Part shown: positions 45,967-54,022 of the stretch, piece after piece
How positions within the stretch are numbered: the stretch's first letter is position 1
How the letters are laid out: each line of letters opens with the position of its first letter
Assembly: GCF_000312665.1 (NCBI RefSeq)
Contig: NZ_HF536772.1
Location: 3,408,493-3,472,492, forward strand
Direction of reading: 5' to 3'
DNA length: 64,000 bases
Origin: Rhizobium mesoamericanum STM3625
GTDB lineage: Bacteria > Pseudomonadota > Alphaproteobacteria > Rhizobiales > Rhizobiaceae
The notes under the pieces: model-generated
What the model saw: only the letters and a program-made list of their open reading frames with translations
The model's database searches: none
Told to the model about the DNA's origin: nothing
Translations under genes and position numbers: made by a program

Positions 45967-46056
45967 GGCGCGTTCATTCCTTGCAGTGTGCTTTGTCCGT
46001 TCACCATCGCGAAACGGCGTCAAAGTCAAGGCGAAGTGGCCATGACCGCGGAAAAA

Positions 46057-46776
46057 TCAGTCTGCGGAGCCTAGGCCATATTTGGTGAAGATGGCCTTCT
46101 GCGTGCCATCGGCAATCAGCTTGTTCAGTGCGGCTTGCATCTTGGCCAGCATATCGCTTGGAAAGTCCTTCTCGCAGGCGATCCCCATCGCTTGGGTGGA
46201 GAGCACCGTAACCATCTCCAAAGGCTGTTCGGTCTTGAGCTTGCCGAAGTAGATCTCGGAAATCGGCATCATCTCGATGCGACCGTTGAGCAGCTTGCGC
46301 AATGTGGCGTTGAAGTCGGTGGCGATGTCGAGCTTGGTGAAGCCGTTCTCCTTCAGCGTCATCTCGGTATAGTCTTCGCGCTGGGTACCGACGGTGTATT
46401 TCCGGGCTTCCTCGAGATCCTTGGCTGCCACGCCAGAGCCCCTCTTAGTAATGAGGATGTTGCGATCGACCAGCAGAGGTTCGACCCATTTGAACAGCGG
46501 GTCGCGTTTCGCATTATGCGCGGTCGTGAAGACGCAGCCCAAGGGCGTGTTTTGGGCAAGCGCGTAGGCTCGGGCCCAGGGCATCATCTCGATTTTGTAT
46601 TCAATGCCGGCGTCCTTCATCACCTTTTCGACTTGCTCGACCGAGGCGCCCTTGATGGCTTTCCCGTCACGGTAGCTGAAGGGAGGATATTCCTCCGTTG
46701 CGAGTGTGACGGCGGCTGCAAGGGCATTGGTCGAGGCAGCGAGACCGAACAGAATGGAAAGGAGCAGTCGCTTCAT
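46057..46776 (-). CDS. Periplasmic solute-binding protein (SBP family 3-like), partner of the GGDEF-EAL protein
   Basis: A 239-residue exported binding protein with a signal peptide ending at an ALA-type cleavage site near residue 20. The family 3 fold is recognisable: VTLATEEYPPFSYRDG at the mature N-terminus, MKDAGIEYKIEMMPWARAYALAQ, and ADFN-like ATDFNATLRKLLNGRIEMMP. GAAGAAGG precedes the ATG. It starts 23 bases after the membrane GGDEF-EAL gene, with no ABC permease or ATPase gene nearby, so it may feed a signal to that protein rather than a transporter. Confidence 0.82.
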   Translation of the reverse strand: MKRLLLSILFGLAASTNALAAAVTLATEEYPPFSYRDGKAIKGASVEQVEKVMKDAGIEYKIEMMPWARAYALAQNTPLGCVFTTAHNAKRDPLFKWVEPLLVDRNILITKRGSGVAAKDLEEARKYTVGTQREDYTEMTLKENGFTKLDIATDFNATLRKLLNGRIEMMPISEIYFGKLKTEQPLEMVTVLSTQAMGIACEKDFPSDMLAKMQAALNKLIADGTQKAIFTKYGLGSAD

Positions 46777-46799
46777 CGTATTGACCTTCTTCCCGGTGT

Positions 46800-49160
46800 T
46801 CACGAAGCCCGCGCGACAGGATGATCCGGCGCGATCAAACGCTCGATCAACGCCGCGGCATGCTGTGGGCGGTGGAACAGGTATCCTTGGCCGAAGTCGA
46901 GGCCCATTTCGTGCAGCGTCCGGCATTCATCCTCGGTCTCGATGCCTTCGGCAATGACAGTGCAGCCCATCTTGTGGGATAGCGTCGTGATGCTTTCCAC
47001 CAGCGTGCGGCTCTTTTCGCGGACATCATCGTTCATGTCGTTGATCGACTGGGTGAACGACTGGTCGACCTTGATGATGTCGACCGGAAAGCGATTGAGA
47101 TAGCTGAGTGACGAATAGCCGGTACCGAAGTCATCGAGGGCAATTCTGCAGCCGAAGCGGCGCATCTCGGTGACGACAGTGTGGATTTGCGGATTGTTAT
47201 GCATCAATACCGCCTCGGTTATCTCCACGACGATACGCTGGGGGCGAATGCCGTGGCGGCCAAGCAGTGCAGCCAGACGTGCGGGCAGGGCGTCTTCGAA
47301 CTGCAAAGGAGAGAAGTTGATGGCGAGATAGCTATCCTGCATGCCCGGCAACCTGGAAATAGCGGCAAGATGAGTGATCGCCTTATCCATGATGACGTTG
47401 CCGACGCGAATAATCTTCGCTGTTTCCTCGGCGACATGGATGATTTCCGCCGGTGCCATCAAGCCCTTTTGCGGATGGTTGAGACGCATCAGGGCCTCGA
47501 AACCCGCGATGCTGCGGCCGTTTAGATTGACGATCGGCTGCAGGTAGGCGTCGAACCAGTCCTCGGCGAGGCCGGCCTCGATACAGGTCTCGATTTCGGC
47601 GCGGGCTCGCGTGCGGTCCATCATGCTGTGGTCGAAGAACTGCGCACCGTTCTTGCCGTCACGCTTCTTTGCGTACATGGCCATGTCGGATTTCTGCAGC
47701 AACTCGGATGCGTTGGCGGCATGGCGCGGGTAAATGGCGATACCGACGCTGGCGCTCATATGCAGGTCCGGACCGAACGGCTCGATGAAGATGGAGGCAA
47801 TCTGCTCGGCCATCGCGCTTGCCCGGCGGGCGCCATCCTTCGCCGGGAGAAGGATCGCGAATTCGTCGCCGCCAAGGCGGGCCGCTTGATCGGATGGTGC
47901 CAGGTGCATCTTCAACCGGCCGACAAACTCCCGAAGGGCCCTGTCGCCCTCGGCGTGGCCGAGATTGTCGTTGATCCATTTGAAGCGATCGAGGTCGATG
48001 AACAGGCAGGCGAGTTCCTGGCCTGCAGCATCCGCCTCCTGAATTTTTGTGTCGAGCACCGACTCGAACCCCTGACGGTTCAAAAGCCCGGTCAGATGGT
48101 CCCTGATGGCCTGCTGGTGATTGCGTGCCTCGGAGGCTTTGAGCTCGGTCACATCGGTCATGACCGACAGCGAGAGCCGATCATAACCGGCGGTCGCCGC
48201 CGTCGATTCCAGGATGAGCACATCCATAATGTTACCGTCGGCGCAGATGAATTTGACCGTGACATCGACTGCCGGGCCGCCCTCGAGATCGTTCTTGCGC
48301 TTGAGGAACGCTTCGCGTGTATCTGCAGTCACGAGGTCGGCGAACCGGCAACCGATCACGTGCGGTCGGTCGTAGCCGGTCGCGACGAGCCAGTAGTCGC
48401 TGACGGCGGTAATGCGATCGTCCTCGTCAAGGGAGAAAAGCATGGCGGGGGTAAGGTCGTAGATATCGACGGCACGGCGATGCGCGAGCTTCAATTCGCG
48501 CTCCTCGCTTTCGAGCTTCGACTGCATCTCGTTGAAGCCACGCGCGAGGCGGCCCATCTCGTCGTTCGACTGCCAGTTCACGTGTTGGCGCGATCCGAGC
48601 TGGCGCGTGGCCTCGACCGCCGCCGTCAAGCGCATCAGCGGCCGGATGATGAAGATACGATTGCCGATCAAGGCAGCGCTGAAGACCGCAAGCACCGCGA
48701 AGATGAAGATCGACATGAAGACGACTTCTTCGTGCTTCAGGCCCGAGAAGAGACCGAGCGCCGGATAGAACACGGAAATGGTGCCGAGATTTTTCGGGCC
48801 GTCGATCGTGTTGTATATGATCGCGCGCGATACCTGGACGAGATCGCCCCTGAACGACTTCGGTATGGTAGACTGGGTGACGTCAAGCTGCCCCGACTGG
48901 TCACGGACCTGAACTTTGACAATGGCGCTCTGTGAAACGATCGTCGCGCTGATCTGGGTTACGCTGTCGTCGTCAAGGTCCCAGAGCGGCTTTGCGAGCG
49001 CCTGAGAATTGGCGACAAGAAGAACCGAGATGTGGTCACGGATTTCCTTGTCTGCACGCTCAGAGGAAAGAAAAAGAAAAAGGACGAACAGTGGGGCGAC
49101 GAAGAGCAGCAGTGCTCCGCAAATAATTGCCAAAAAACGATTTTCAACGGAATTGTTCAT
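46800..49160 (-). CDS. Membrane sensor with PAS, GGDEF and EAL domains
   Basis: A 786-residue cyclic-di-GMP turnover protein. TM1 at about 9-31, a periplasmic loop of about 115 residues, TM2 at 146-168, HAMP to about 222, PAS (about 227-340), a GGDEF domain with intact GGDEF at 430-434 and an EAL domain with FEALMRL, ITEAVL, IALDDFGTGYSSLS, IIKVDQSF and AEGIETE. The inhibitory RxxD site before GGDEF is lost (APSD). GGGAG precedes the ATG at 49160. It is followed by a solute-binding protein gene and is probably a periplasmic-signal receptor. Confidence 0.87.
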   Translation of the reverse strand: MNNSVENRFLAIICGALLLFVAPLFVLFLFLSSERADKEIRDHISVLLVANSQALAKPLWDLDDDSVTQISATIVSQSAIVKVQVRDQSGQLDVTQSTIPKSFRGDLVQVSRAIIYNTIDGPKNLGTISVFYPALGLFSGLKHEEVVFMSIFIFAVLAVFSAALIGNRIFIIRPLMRLTAAVEATRQLGSRQHVNWQSNDEMGRLARGFNEMQSKLESEERELKLAHRRAVDIYDLTPAMLFSLDEDDRITAVSDYWLVATGYDRPHVIGCRFADLVTADTREAFLKRKNDLEGGPAVDVTVKFICADGNIMDVLILESTAATAGYDRLSLSVMTDVTELKASEARNHQQAIRDHLTGLLNRQGFESVLDTKIQEADAAGQELACLFIDLDRFKWINDNLGHAEGDRALREFVGRLKMHLAPSDQAARLGGDEFAILLPAKDGARRASAMAEQIASIFIEPFGPDLHMSASVGIAIYPRHAANASELLQKSDMAMYAKKRDGKNGAQFFDHSMMDRTRARAEIETCIEAGLAEDWFDAYLQPIVNLNGRSIAGFEALMRLNHPQKGLMAPAEIIHVAEETAKIIRVGNVIMDKAITHLAAISRLPGMQDSYLAINFSPLQFEDALPARLAALLGRHGIRPQRIVVEITEAVLMHNNPQIHTVVTEMRRFGCRIALDDFGTGYSSLSYLNRFPVDIIKVDQSFTQSINDMNDDVREKSRTLVESITTLSHKMGCTVIAEGIETEDECRTLHEMGLDFGQGYLFHRPQHAAALIERLIAPDHPVARAS

Positions 49161-49285
49161 TGTTCCGTTTGCTCCCAGCCGCACTGTCCATCCACGATTT
49201 TCTACGCCCGTGGGTCTTAAAAACGTACCGGCATGGTTTCACGAAATGTATTAAATGTTGCTGAAACGAGCTCCCTGGGGCCAAT

Positions 49286-49320
49286 GAAAAGGGCCCGCTT
49301 TGCGAAGAAAGCGGGCCCTA
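49286..49320 (-). terminator. Rho-independent terminator of rplY
   Basis: A stem of 11 base pairs (49291-49301 with 49308-49318, GGGCCCGCTTT / AAAGCGGGCCC) reads on the minus strand into TTTTC. It lies 25 bases past the rplY stop, so rplY is not co-transcribed with the GGDEF-EAL gene. Confidence 0.85.
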
Positions 49321-49343
49321 TGCTTTACAAATTATGGAAGCGA

Positions 49344-49958
49344 TCAGGCTTCTGCTTCGCCTTCTTCTTCAACCGTTTCGTCAACGCCGCCAGCCGGGGC
49401 GATGATCGTTGCGATCGTGAAGTCGCGGTCGGCAATAACCGGCGCCACGCCCTTCGGCATGGTGAGGTCGGAGATATGGATGCTGTCGCCGATCTTCTTG
49501 CCGTTGAGGTCAACGTTGAAGAATTCCGGGATCGCATCGGCCGGGCAATGAACTTCGATTTCGTGACGAACGATGTTCAGCACGCCGCCAGCCTTGAGAC
49601 CCTGGGACTTCTCTTCGTTGATGAAGTGAACCGGGATTTCAACGGTAACCTGCGTGTTGCCGGAAACGCGCAGGAAGTCCACGTGCATCGTGAAGTCGCG
49701 GACCGGATCGAGCTGGTAGTCCTTCGGCAGAACCTTGTACTTCTTGCCGTCGACTTCGATGGTCGCAATGGTGGTCATGAAACCACCTGCGTGAATGCGC
49801 TTCGTCACCTCGTTGGTGCTGAGAGCGATAGAAATGGGGGCCTGCTTGTCACCATAGATGACAGCGGGAATCAAACCGTTGCGGCGAAGTTCACGGGCGG
49901 ACCCCTTACCAACCCGTTCGCGCGCCTCGGCCTTGAGCTCGTAGCTTTCGTGGCTCAT
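49344..49958 (-). CDS. rplY: 50S ribosomal protein bL25 (RplY / Ctc)
   Basis: Binds 5S rRNA in the large subunit; the 204-residue Ctc-type form has a second domain. The L25 fold begins with [31 protein letters not shown]; the TL5-type C-terminal domain carries [13 protein letters not shown] and [17 protein letters not shown]. The acidic tail ends [13 protein letters not shown]. The start is set by AGGAAGGAAAAGTC. A sigma-70-like promoter lies about 120 bases upstream. In many rhizobia pth follows rplY; here the GGDEF-EAL/SBP pair lies between. Confidence 0.94.
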   Translation of the reverse strand: MSHESYELKAEARERVGKGSARELRRNGLIPAVIYGDKQAPISIALSTNEVTKRIHAGGFMTTIATIEVDGKKYKVLPKDYQLDPVRDFTMHVDFLRVSGNTQVTVEIPVHFINEEKSQGLKAGGVLNIVRHEIEVHCPADAIPEFFNVDLNGKKIGDSIHISDLTMPKGVAPVIADRDFTIATIIAPAGGVDETVEEEGEAEA

Positions 49959-50079
49959 GACTTTTCCTTCCGAGGTTATTTGGAGAGCCCCGCGCACGCC
50001 TATGCTTGCCGCGGAACTGGAGGCGGGTTACCCCATCCTCATCCGCGTTGCCTCCAAGGGTGTCTGCGCGGACGCGTGC

Positions 50080-50108
50080 GCTATAGTATAGATGTGACGG
50101 AAAGGCAA
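50080..50108 (-). promoter_or_regulatory. Predicted promoter of rplY
   Basis: On the minus strand TTGCCT (50103-50108) and TATAGC (50080-50085) are separated by 17 bases. The predicted start is about 115 bases before the rplY ATG. The rest of the 334-base gap between rplY and the MHYT gene has no recognisable gene. Confidence 0.5.
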
Positions 50109-50292
50109 GCTGGTGCCTCATCGGCAACGGCCACAGTTCAAAACAAGCTCCTGGCGAGCGAGGTCGTTCGAACCAGTCCGGAAGTTGAAGCAGATCGCGA
50201 AAGCTTAACCATATAGCCGGATTTCCAGCGCGATTAAGTAATACAAAATGTCGGCGTTGCTATGACGGCCAAAACGCAACCTGGTCCCTCCG

Positions 50293-52380
50293 ATGCCTCG
50301 TCTTCTTACCTGCATTGTTGCCGAACACAGCTGGCCGCATCTGATCTTCGCAACCGTAATCTGCCTGCTTGGATCGCTGCTTACCGTGCGGCTTTTCTCG
50401 CGGGTTCGGCGCACGCATGGACTACAGAGATTCAATTGGCTTTTTCTGTCGGGCTTCGTCGGCGGCGCAACGATTTGGACGACGCACTTCATTGCCATGC
50501 TTGGCTTCCACGCGCCGACGCTTAGCGGTTATGAGCCGGATTTGACGCTGCTGTCGCTATTCATCGGCGTCGCCTCTTCAATGATCGGCTTTACGGTCGC
50601 GTCGATGCGTAGCCAGGATGCGCTGGTCGAGGCGGGCGGTGCAATCGTCGGCCTTGGCGTCGCGGCCATGCACTATGTCGGCATCGCTGGCTACAAGGTG
50701 GCTGGTGATATTCAATGGAATAGCGCCTACGTCGTCATCTCGCTGGTTGCTGCAGCCGGTTTCGGCGCACTCATGGCAAGCCAGGTCGGGCGGCCGACGA
50801 CGCGCTTCAGTCCGGTCGGCGCGGCCCTGCCGCTGATCCTTGCAATCGTTTCTACGCATTTCCTTGGTATGGCGGGCATGACGATCGTGCCGGATGCGGC
50901 AATCGCCGCTCCGCGCGAAATTCTCTCCGTAGGGGTGATGACGAGCCTGGTCGGTGCGGTGATGATTATCATCCTGCTGCTCGGCGCTTCCACCTACATC
51001 ATCGACATGCAATCGACGGAAGCAGCTGTCGCCCGCTACCGCCATCTCTCCCTTCATGATCCACTGACGAACCTAGCAAACCGGTCGGCGCTGAACGAAC
51101 ATCTGGCCGTGGCGATCAAGAGCACGCGTGAAATCGGCTGGAACATCGCCGTGCTTTGCTTCGATCTCGATCGCTTCAAGGAAATCAACGACGTGCACGG
51201 CCATGCCGCCGGCGACGCCGTGCTGCGGGCCATCGGCGAGCGGTTGACGAAGCTCATGCAGAAGGGACAGTTTGCAGCGCGGGTTGGTGGTGACGAGTTC
51301 GTGGTCGTGATGCGCGATCACGTTGGCCGCTGCGAGGCCAGAAGCCTAGCGCAACGCCTGCTCGACGAGATCGTACTGCCGGTGGAGTGGAACGGCCAGT
51401 CGCTCACCGTCGGATCCAGCATCGGTGTTTCGAGCTTCCCAGACCGGGCACGAACCGTCGATGACCTGCTTTCGCAGGCCGATGTCGCCATGTACCGCGC
51501 CAAAACGACGGCGGGCAATAGCATTTGCATTTATGATCCTTCGATGGACGAGGCAGCGCGCGAACGAAGTGCGCTTGCGATCGAGATGCGGGAAGGGCTG
51601 AAGAACGGAGAATTTGAACTGTTCTATCAGCAGCAGAACGATACCATGACACGGGAGGTGTTAGGCTTCGAAGCGCTGTTGCGCTGGAAACATCCGACAC
51701 GGGGCTATATCTCGCCGGCCGAATTCATCCCGATTTCTGAAAAGACGGGCTTCATCATGGAGCTTGGTGAATGGGTGCTGCGCACCGCCTGCATCGAAGC
51801 TGCCAGCTGGAAAAACCCGTTGAACATTGCTGTCAACGTGGCAGCGCAGCAACTCGCCGATAGCCGCCTGCCGCAGATCGTTAAGCAGATCCTGATGGAG
51901 ACCGGGCTGCCCGCACCGCGCCTCGAGCTCGAGATCACCGAGTCCGGCATTATTGCCGACCACGGGCACGCGCTGAATGCCATCCGGCGGCTGAAGACGT
52001 TGGGCGTCAAGGTGGCAATGGATGATTACGGCACTGGCTATTCCTCGCTGTCGACACTCCAGAGCTTCCCGTTCGATAAGATCAAGATCGATCGTGCCTT
52101 CGTCGACGGCGTCGTCACCAACAAGCAGTCTGCTGCAATCGTTCGCTCGACGCTCATTCTTGCGCAGAGCCTTGATATTCCGGTCCTCGCCGAGGGCGTG
52201 GAGCGGGAGGAGCATATCGATTTCCTTCGCCGCGAAGGTTGCCTTCAGGTGCAGGGCTTCCTTTTCGGAAAGCCGATGCCGCGCCCCGACATCGAGGCCT
52301 TCGTCAATGCCGACGGAGCAGGTGTAGACGAGTACGCCGATCGCGCGTCAGTTGCGGTAAAGACCGACGCGGCGGCCTGA
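50293..52380 (+). CDS. MHYT-domain GGDEF-EAL protein
   Basis: A 695-residue membrane sensor. The seven-helix MHYT domain has its three motifs in order, TTHFIAML near residue 63, AMHYVGI near 118 and STHFLGM near 194; this domain is predicted to bind copper and to sense oxygen, CO or NO. A GGDEF domain (VGGDEFVVVM, about 333) and EAL domain (FEALLRW, EITES, MDDYGTGYSSLS, IKIDRAF, AEGVERE) follow, all intact, without an RxxD inhibitory site. The ATG at 50293 has no strong Shine-Dalgarno sequence. Confidence 0.9.
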   Translation: MPRLLTCIVAEHSWPHLIFATVICLLGSLLTVRLFSRVRRTHGLQRFNWLFLSGFVGGATIWTTHFIAMLGFHAPTLSGYEPDLTLLSLFIGVASSMIGFTVASMRSQDALVEAGGAIVGLGVAAMHYVGIAGYKVAGDIQWNSAYVVISLVAAAGFGALMASQVGRPTTRFSPVGAALPLILAIVSTHFLGMAGMTIVPDAAIAAPREILSVGVMTSLVGAVMIIILLLGASTYIIDMQSTEAAVARYRHLSLHDPLTNLANRSALNEHLAVAIKSTREIGWNIAVLCFDLDRFKEINDVHGHAAGDAVLRAIGERLTKLMQKGQFAARVGGDEFVVVMRDHVGRCEARSLAQRLLDEIVLPVEWNGQSLTVGSSIGVSSFPDRARTVDDLLSQADVAMYRAKTTAGNSICIYDPSMDEAARERSALAIEMREGLKNGEFELFYQQQNDTMTREVLGFEALLRWKHPTRGYISPAEFIPISEKTGFIMELGEWVLRTACIEAASWKNPLNIAVNVAAQQLADSRLPQIVKQILMETGLPAPRLELEITESGIIADHGHALNAIRRLKTLGVKVAMDDYGTGYSSLSTLQSFPFDKIKIDRAFVDGVVTNKQSAAIVRSTLILAQSLDIPVLAEGVEREEHIDFLRREGCLQVQGFLFGKPMPRPDIEAFVNADGAGVDEYADRASVAVKTDAAA

Positions 52381-52463
52381 CTGCGGCGTTGCAAGACAGC
52401 TTGACATCCGCCGCCCAGAAACCTCACATGCTCGCAAAACGTAAGCGGCAGAGGAATTCAGGT

Positions 52464-53918
52464 ATGCGGTTCAAACTCATTGCGGCAACGAGCACGATCG
52501 CGATCGCCCTGGCATCGGGCGCCTGCGGTGCCGAGATCAACCAGGCAGGTGCGAAACAAGTCGAAGAAAGCCTGACGAAGCTGCTGCCGAGGAGCGTGGC
52601 GAAAGACCGCGTCGTGACGGTCAATCCGGCAGGGACTCGCTACGAAATAATCTATGATTTGGCGAAGCTCCTGAAGAAGCTCGATCCGGGCAGTCTGACA
52701 ATCACCGGGTTGACGCCGTGGTCGATGTTCGCGACGCCACTCGATACCGGTCTGTGGAGCGTGGAGGGGAACAACTCCCTCAATGTCTCCGGCAGCTTCA
52801 AGGCGCCGGGGCAACCGAAGGCGGATTTTACCTACGCCATCGACGCGTTCGTGGTCAGCGGCATGTTCGACCCGGCGATCAGCTATTTCCGCTCGGGTGA
52901 CTTCTCCACGAAGGCCGTGAACTTTTCGTCGAAGTCCGAAGCCGAGGAGCTCAATGCCGGCTTTGACGGCATGAAGTACAAGGTGGCCTCATCGGAGGGG
53001 GCTGCGGCCGGCACAACGAACTTCGCCACCAGTGGCTCGGCGACGGGATTTATCGAAAGGATCAAAAGCGGCGAGGTGCCCCCGGTCGAAATTCGCGCGG
53101 ATGCATTTGATTTCGCGGCGGCAGTAAACGGCCTGCCTGCCAACAAGGTTCGTGACATCATCTTGTTCGTGATCGACCATGCCGACGAAAAGAAGCTTGC
53201 TGCGTCCGACAGCAACAAGTTGAAGGCGATGCTTCGTGATGCCTTCCCGTTACTCACGAGTTTCAACGAAACGATTGGCCTCAATAATCTGACGGTATCG
53301 AGCGCTGCGGGGAGCGGTGGTGCGAAGAACGTCGGTTATGAGGTCACCCTCGACGGTCCGACCGATGCCACGCGGTTCGGGATCGGTGTGACGGCGGAAC
53401 AGATCAGCTTCGCGAGCCCTGTCGTTCCTGCGGCCTATTCGGCTTTCCTGCCACGGGAATTGCAGCTGAAGTTCGCCATTGCCGACATGGATTTTGCGGC
53501 CTTCGGCGACGAGTTTCTCAAAGTTGATTTCACAGGCGGCGCCGCATCGGAGGACAGCGGCAAGAAGGCGGCCGAGCGGCTCTTCAAGGGCGGCGAGCTG
53601 GTGATGGATTTCCCAAAAATCAGCGCGGTTTCAAGCGTCTACGATGCTGAGGTTTCCGGAAAGATCCGGGGGCGGATCGACTCGTCCAAGGACTATTCCA
53701 TGGACGCGACGGTTCTGGCCCGTGATCTCGACAAGACGATCGCCGCCGTTCAGGAGCTTGCGAAGACCAATGCCGATCTCAATCAAGTATCGTTTGGCCT
53801 GATGATGGCCAAAGGCTTTGCAAAGACTGATCCCGATGGGCGCCAACGCTGGGATATCAGCGTTGCGAAAAACGGATCCGTCACCATCAATGGCCAGGTC
53901 ATCAAGGGCGCCGACTGA
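52464..53918 (+). CDS. Secreted protein of unknown function
   Basis: A 484-residue exported protein. The signal peptide MRFKLIAATSTIAIALASGA leads into a mature chain rich in beta-strand-like segments (LTITGLTPWSMFATPLDTG, ADFTYAIDAFVVSGMF, FDFAAAVNGLP). I do not recognise a family; a similarity to DUF2125/DUF945-like lipid-interaction proteins is only a guess. AGAGGAATTCAGG precedes the ATG at 52464. It starts 83 bases after the MHYT protein on the same strand and ends 104 bases before the cyclase gene. Confidence 0.65.
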   Translation: MRFKLIAATSTIAIALASGACGAEINQAGAKQVEESLTKLLPRSVAKDRVVTVNPAGTRYEIIYDLAKLLKKLDPGSLTITGLTPWSMFATPLDTGLWSVEGNNSLNVSGSFKAPGQPKADFTYAIDAFVVSGMFDPAISYFRSGDFSTKAVNFSSKSEAEELNAGFDGMKYKVASSEGAAAGTTNFATSGSATGFIERIKSGEVPPVEIRADAFDFAAAVNGLPANKVRDIILFVIDHADEKKLAASDSNKLKAMLRDAFPLLTSFNETIGLNNLTVSSAAGSGGAKNVGYEVTLDGPTDATRFGIGVTAEQISFASPVVPAAYSAFLPRELQLKFAIADMDFAAFGDEFLKVDFTGGAASEDSGKKAAERLFKGGELVMDFPKISAVSSVYDAEVSGKIRGRIDSSKDYSMDATVLARDLDKTIAAVQELAKTNADLNQVSFGLMMAKGFAKTDPDGRQRWDISVAKNGSVTINGQVIKGAD

Positions 53919-54022
53919 GCGTCAAGCATGGGCGGGTCTTGCGAGTGACCCGCGGCAGGTCCATGCTGTCTGCCCAGCGTCAGCTCCAGATGAGGGGCGG
54001 TAGGCGTTCGAGAGGCAGGCCG

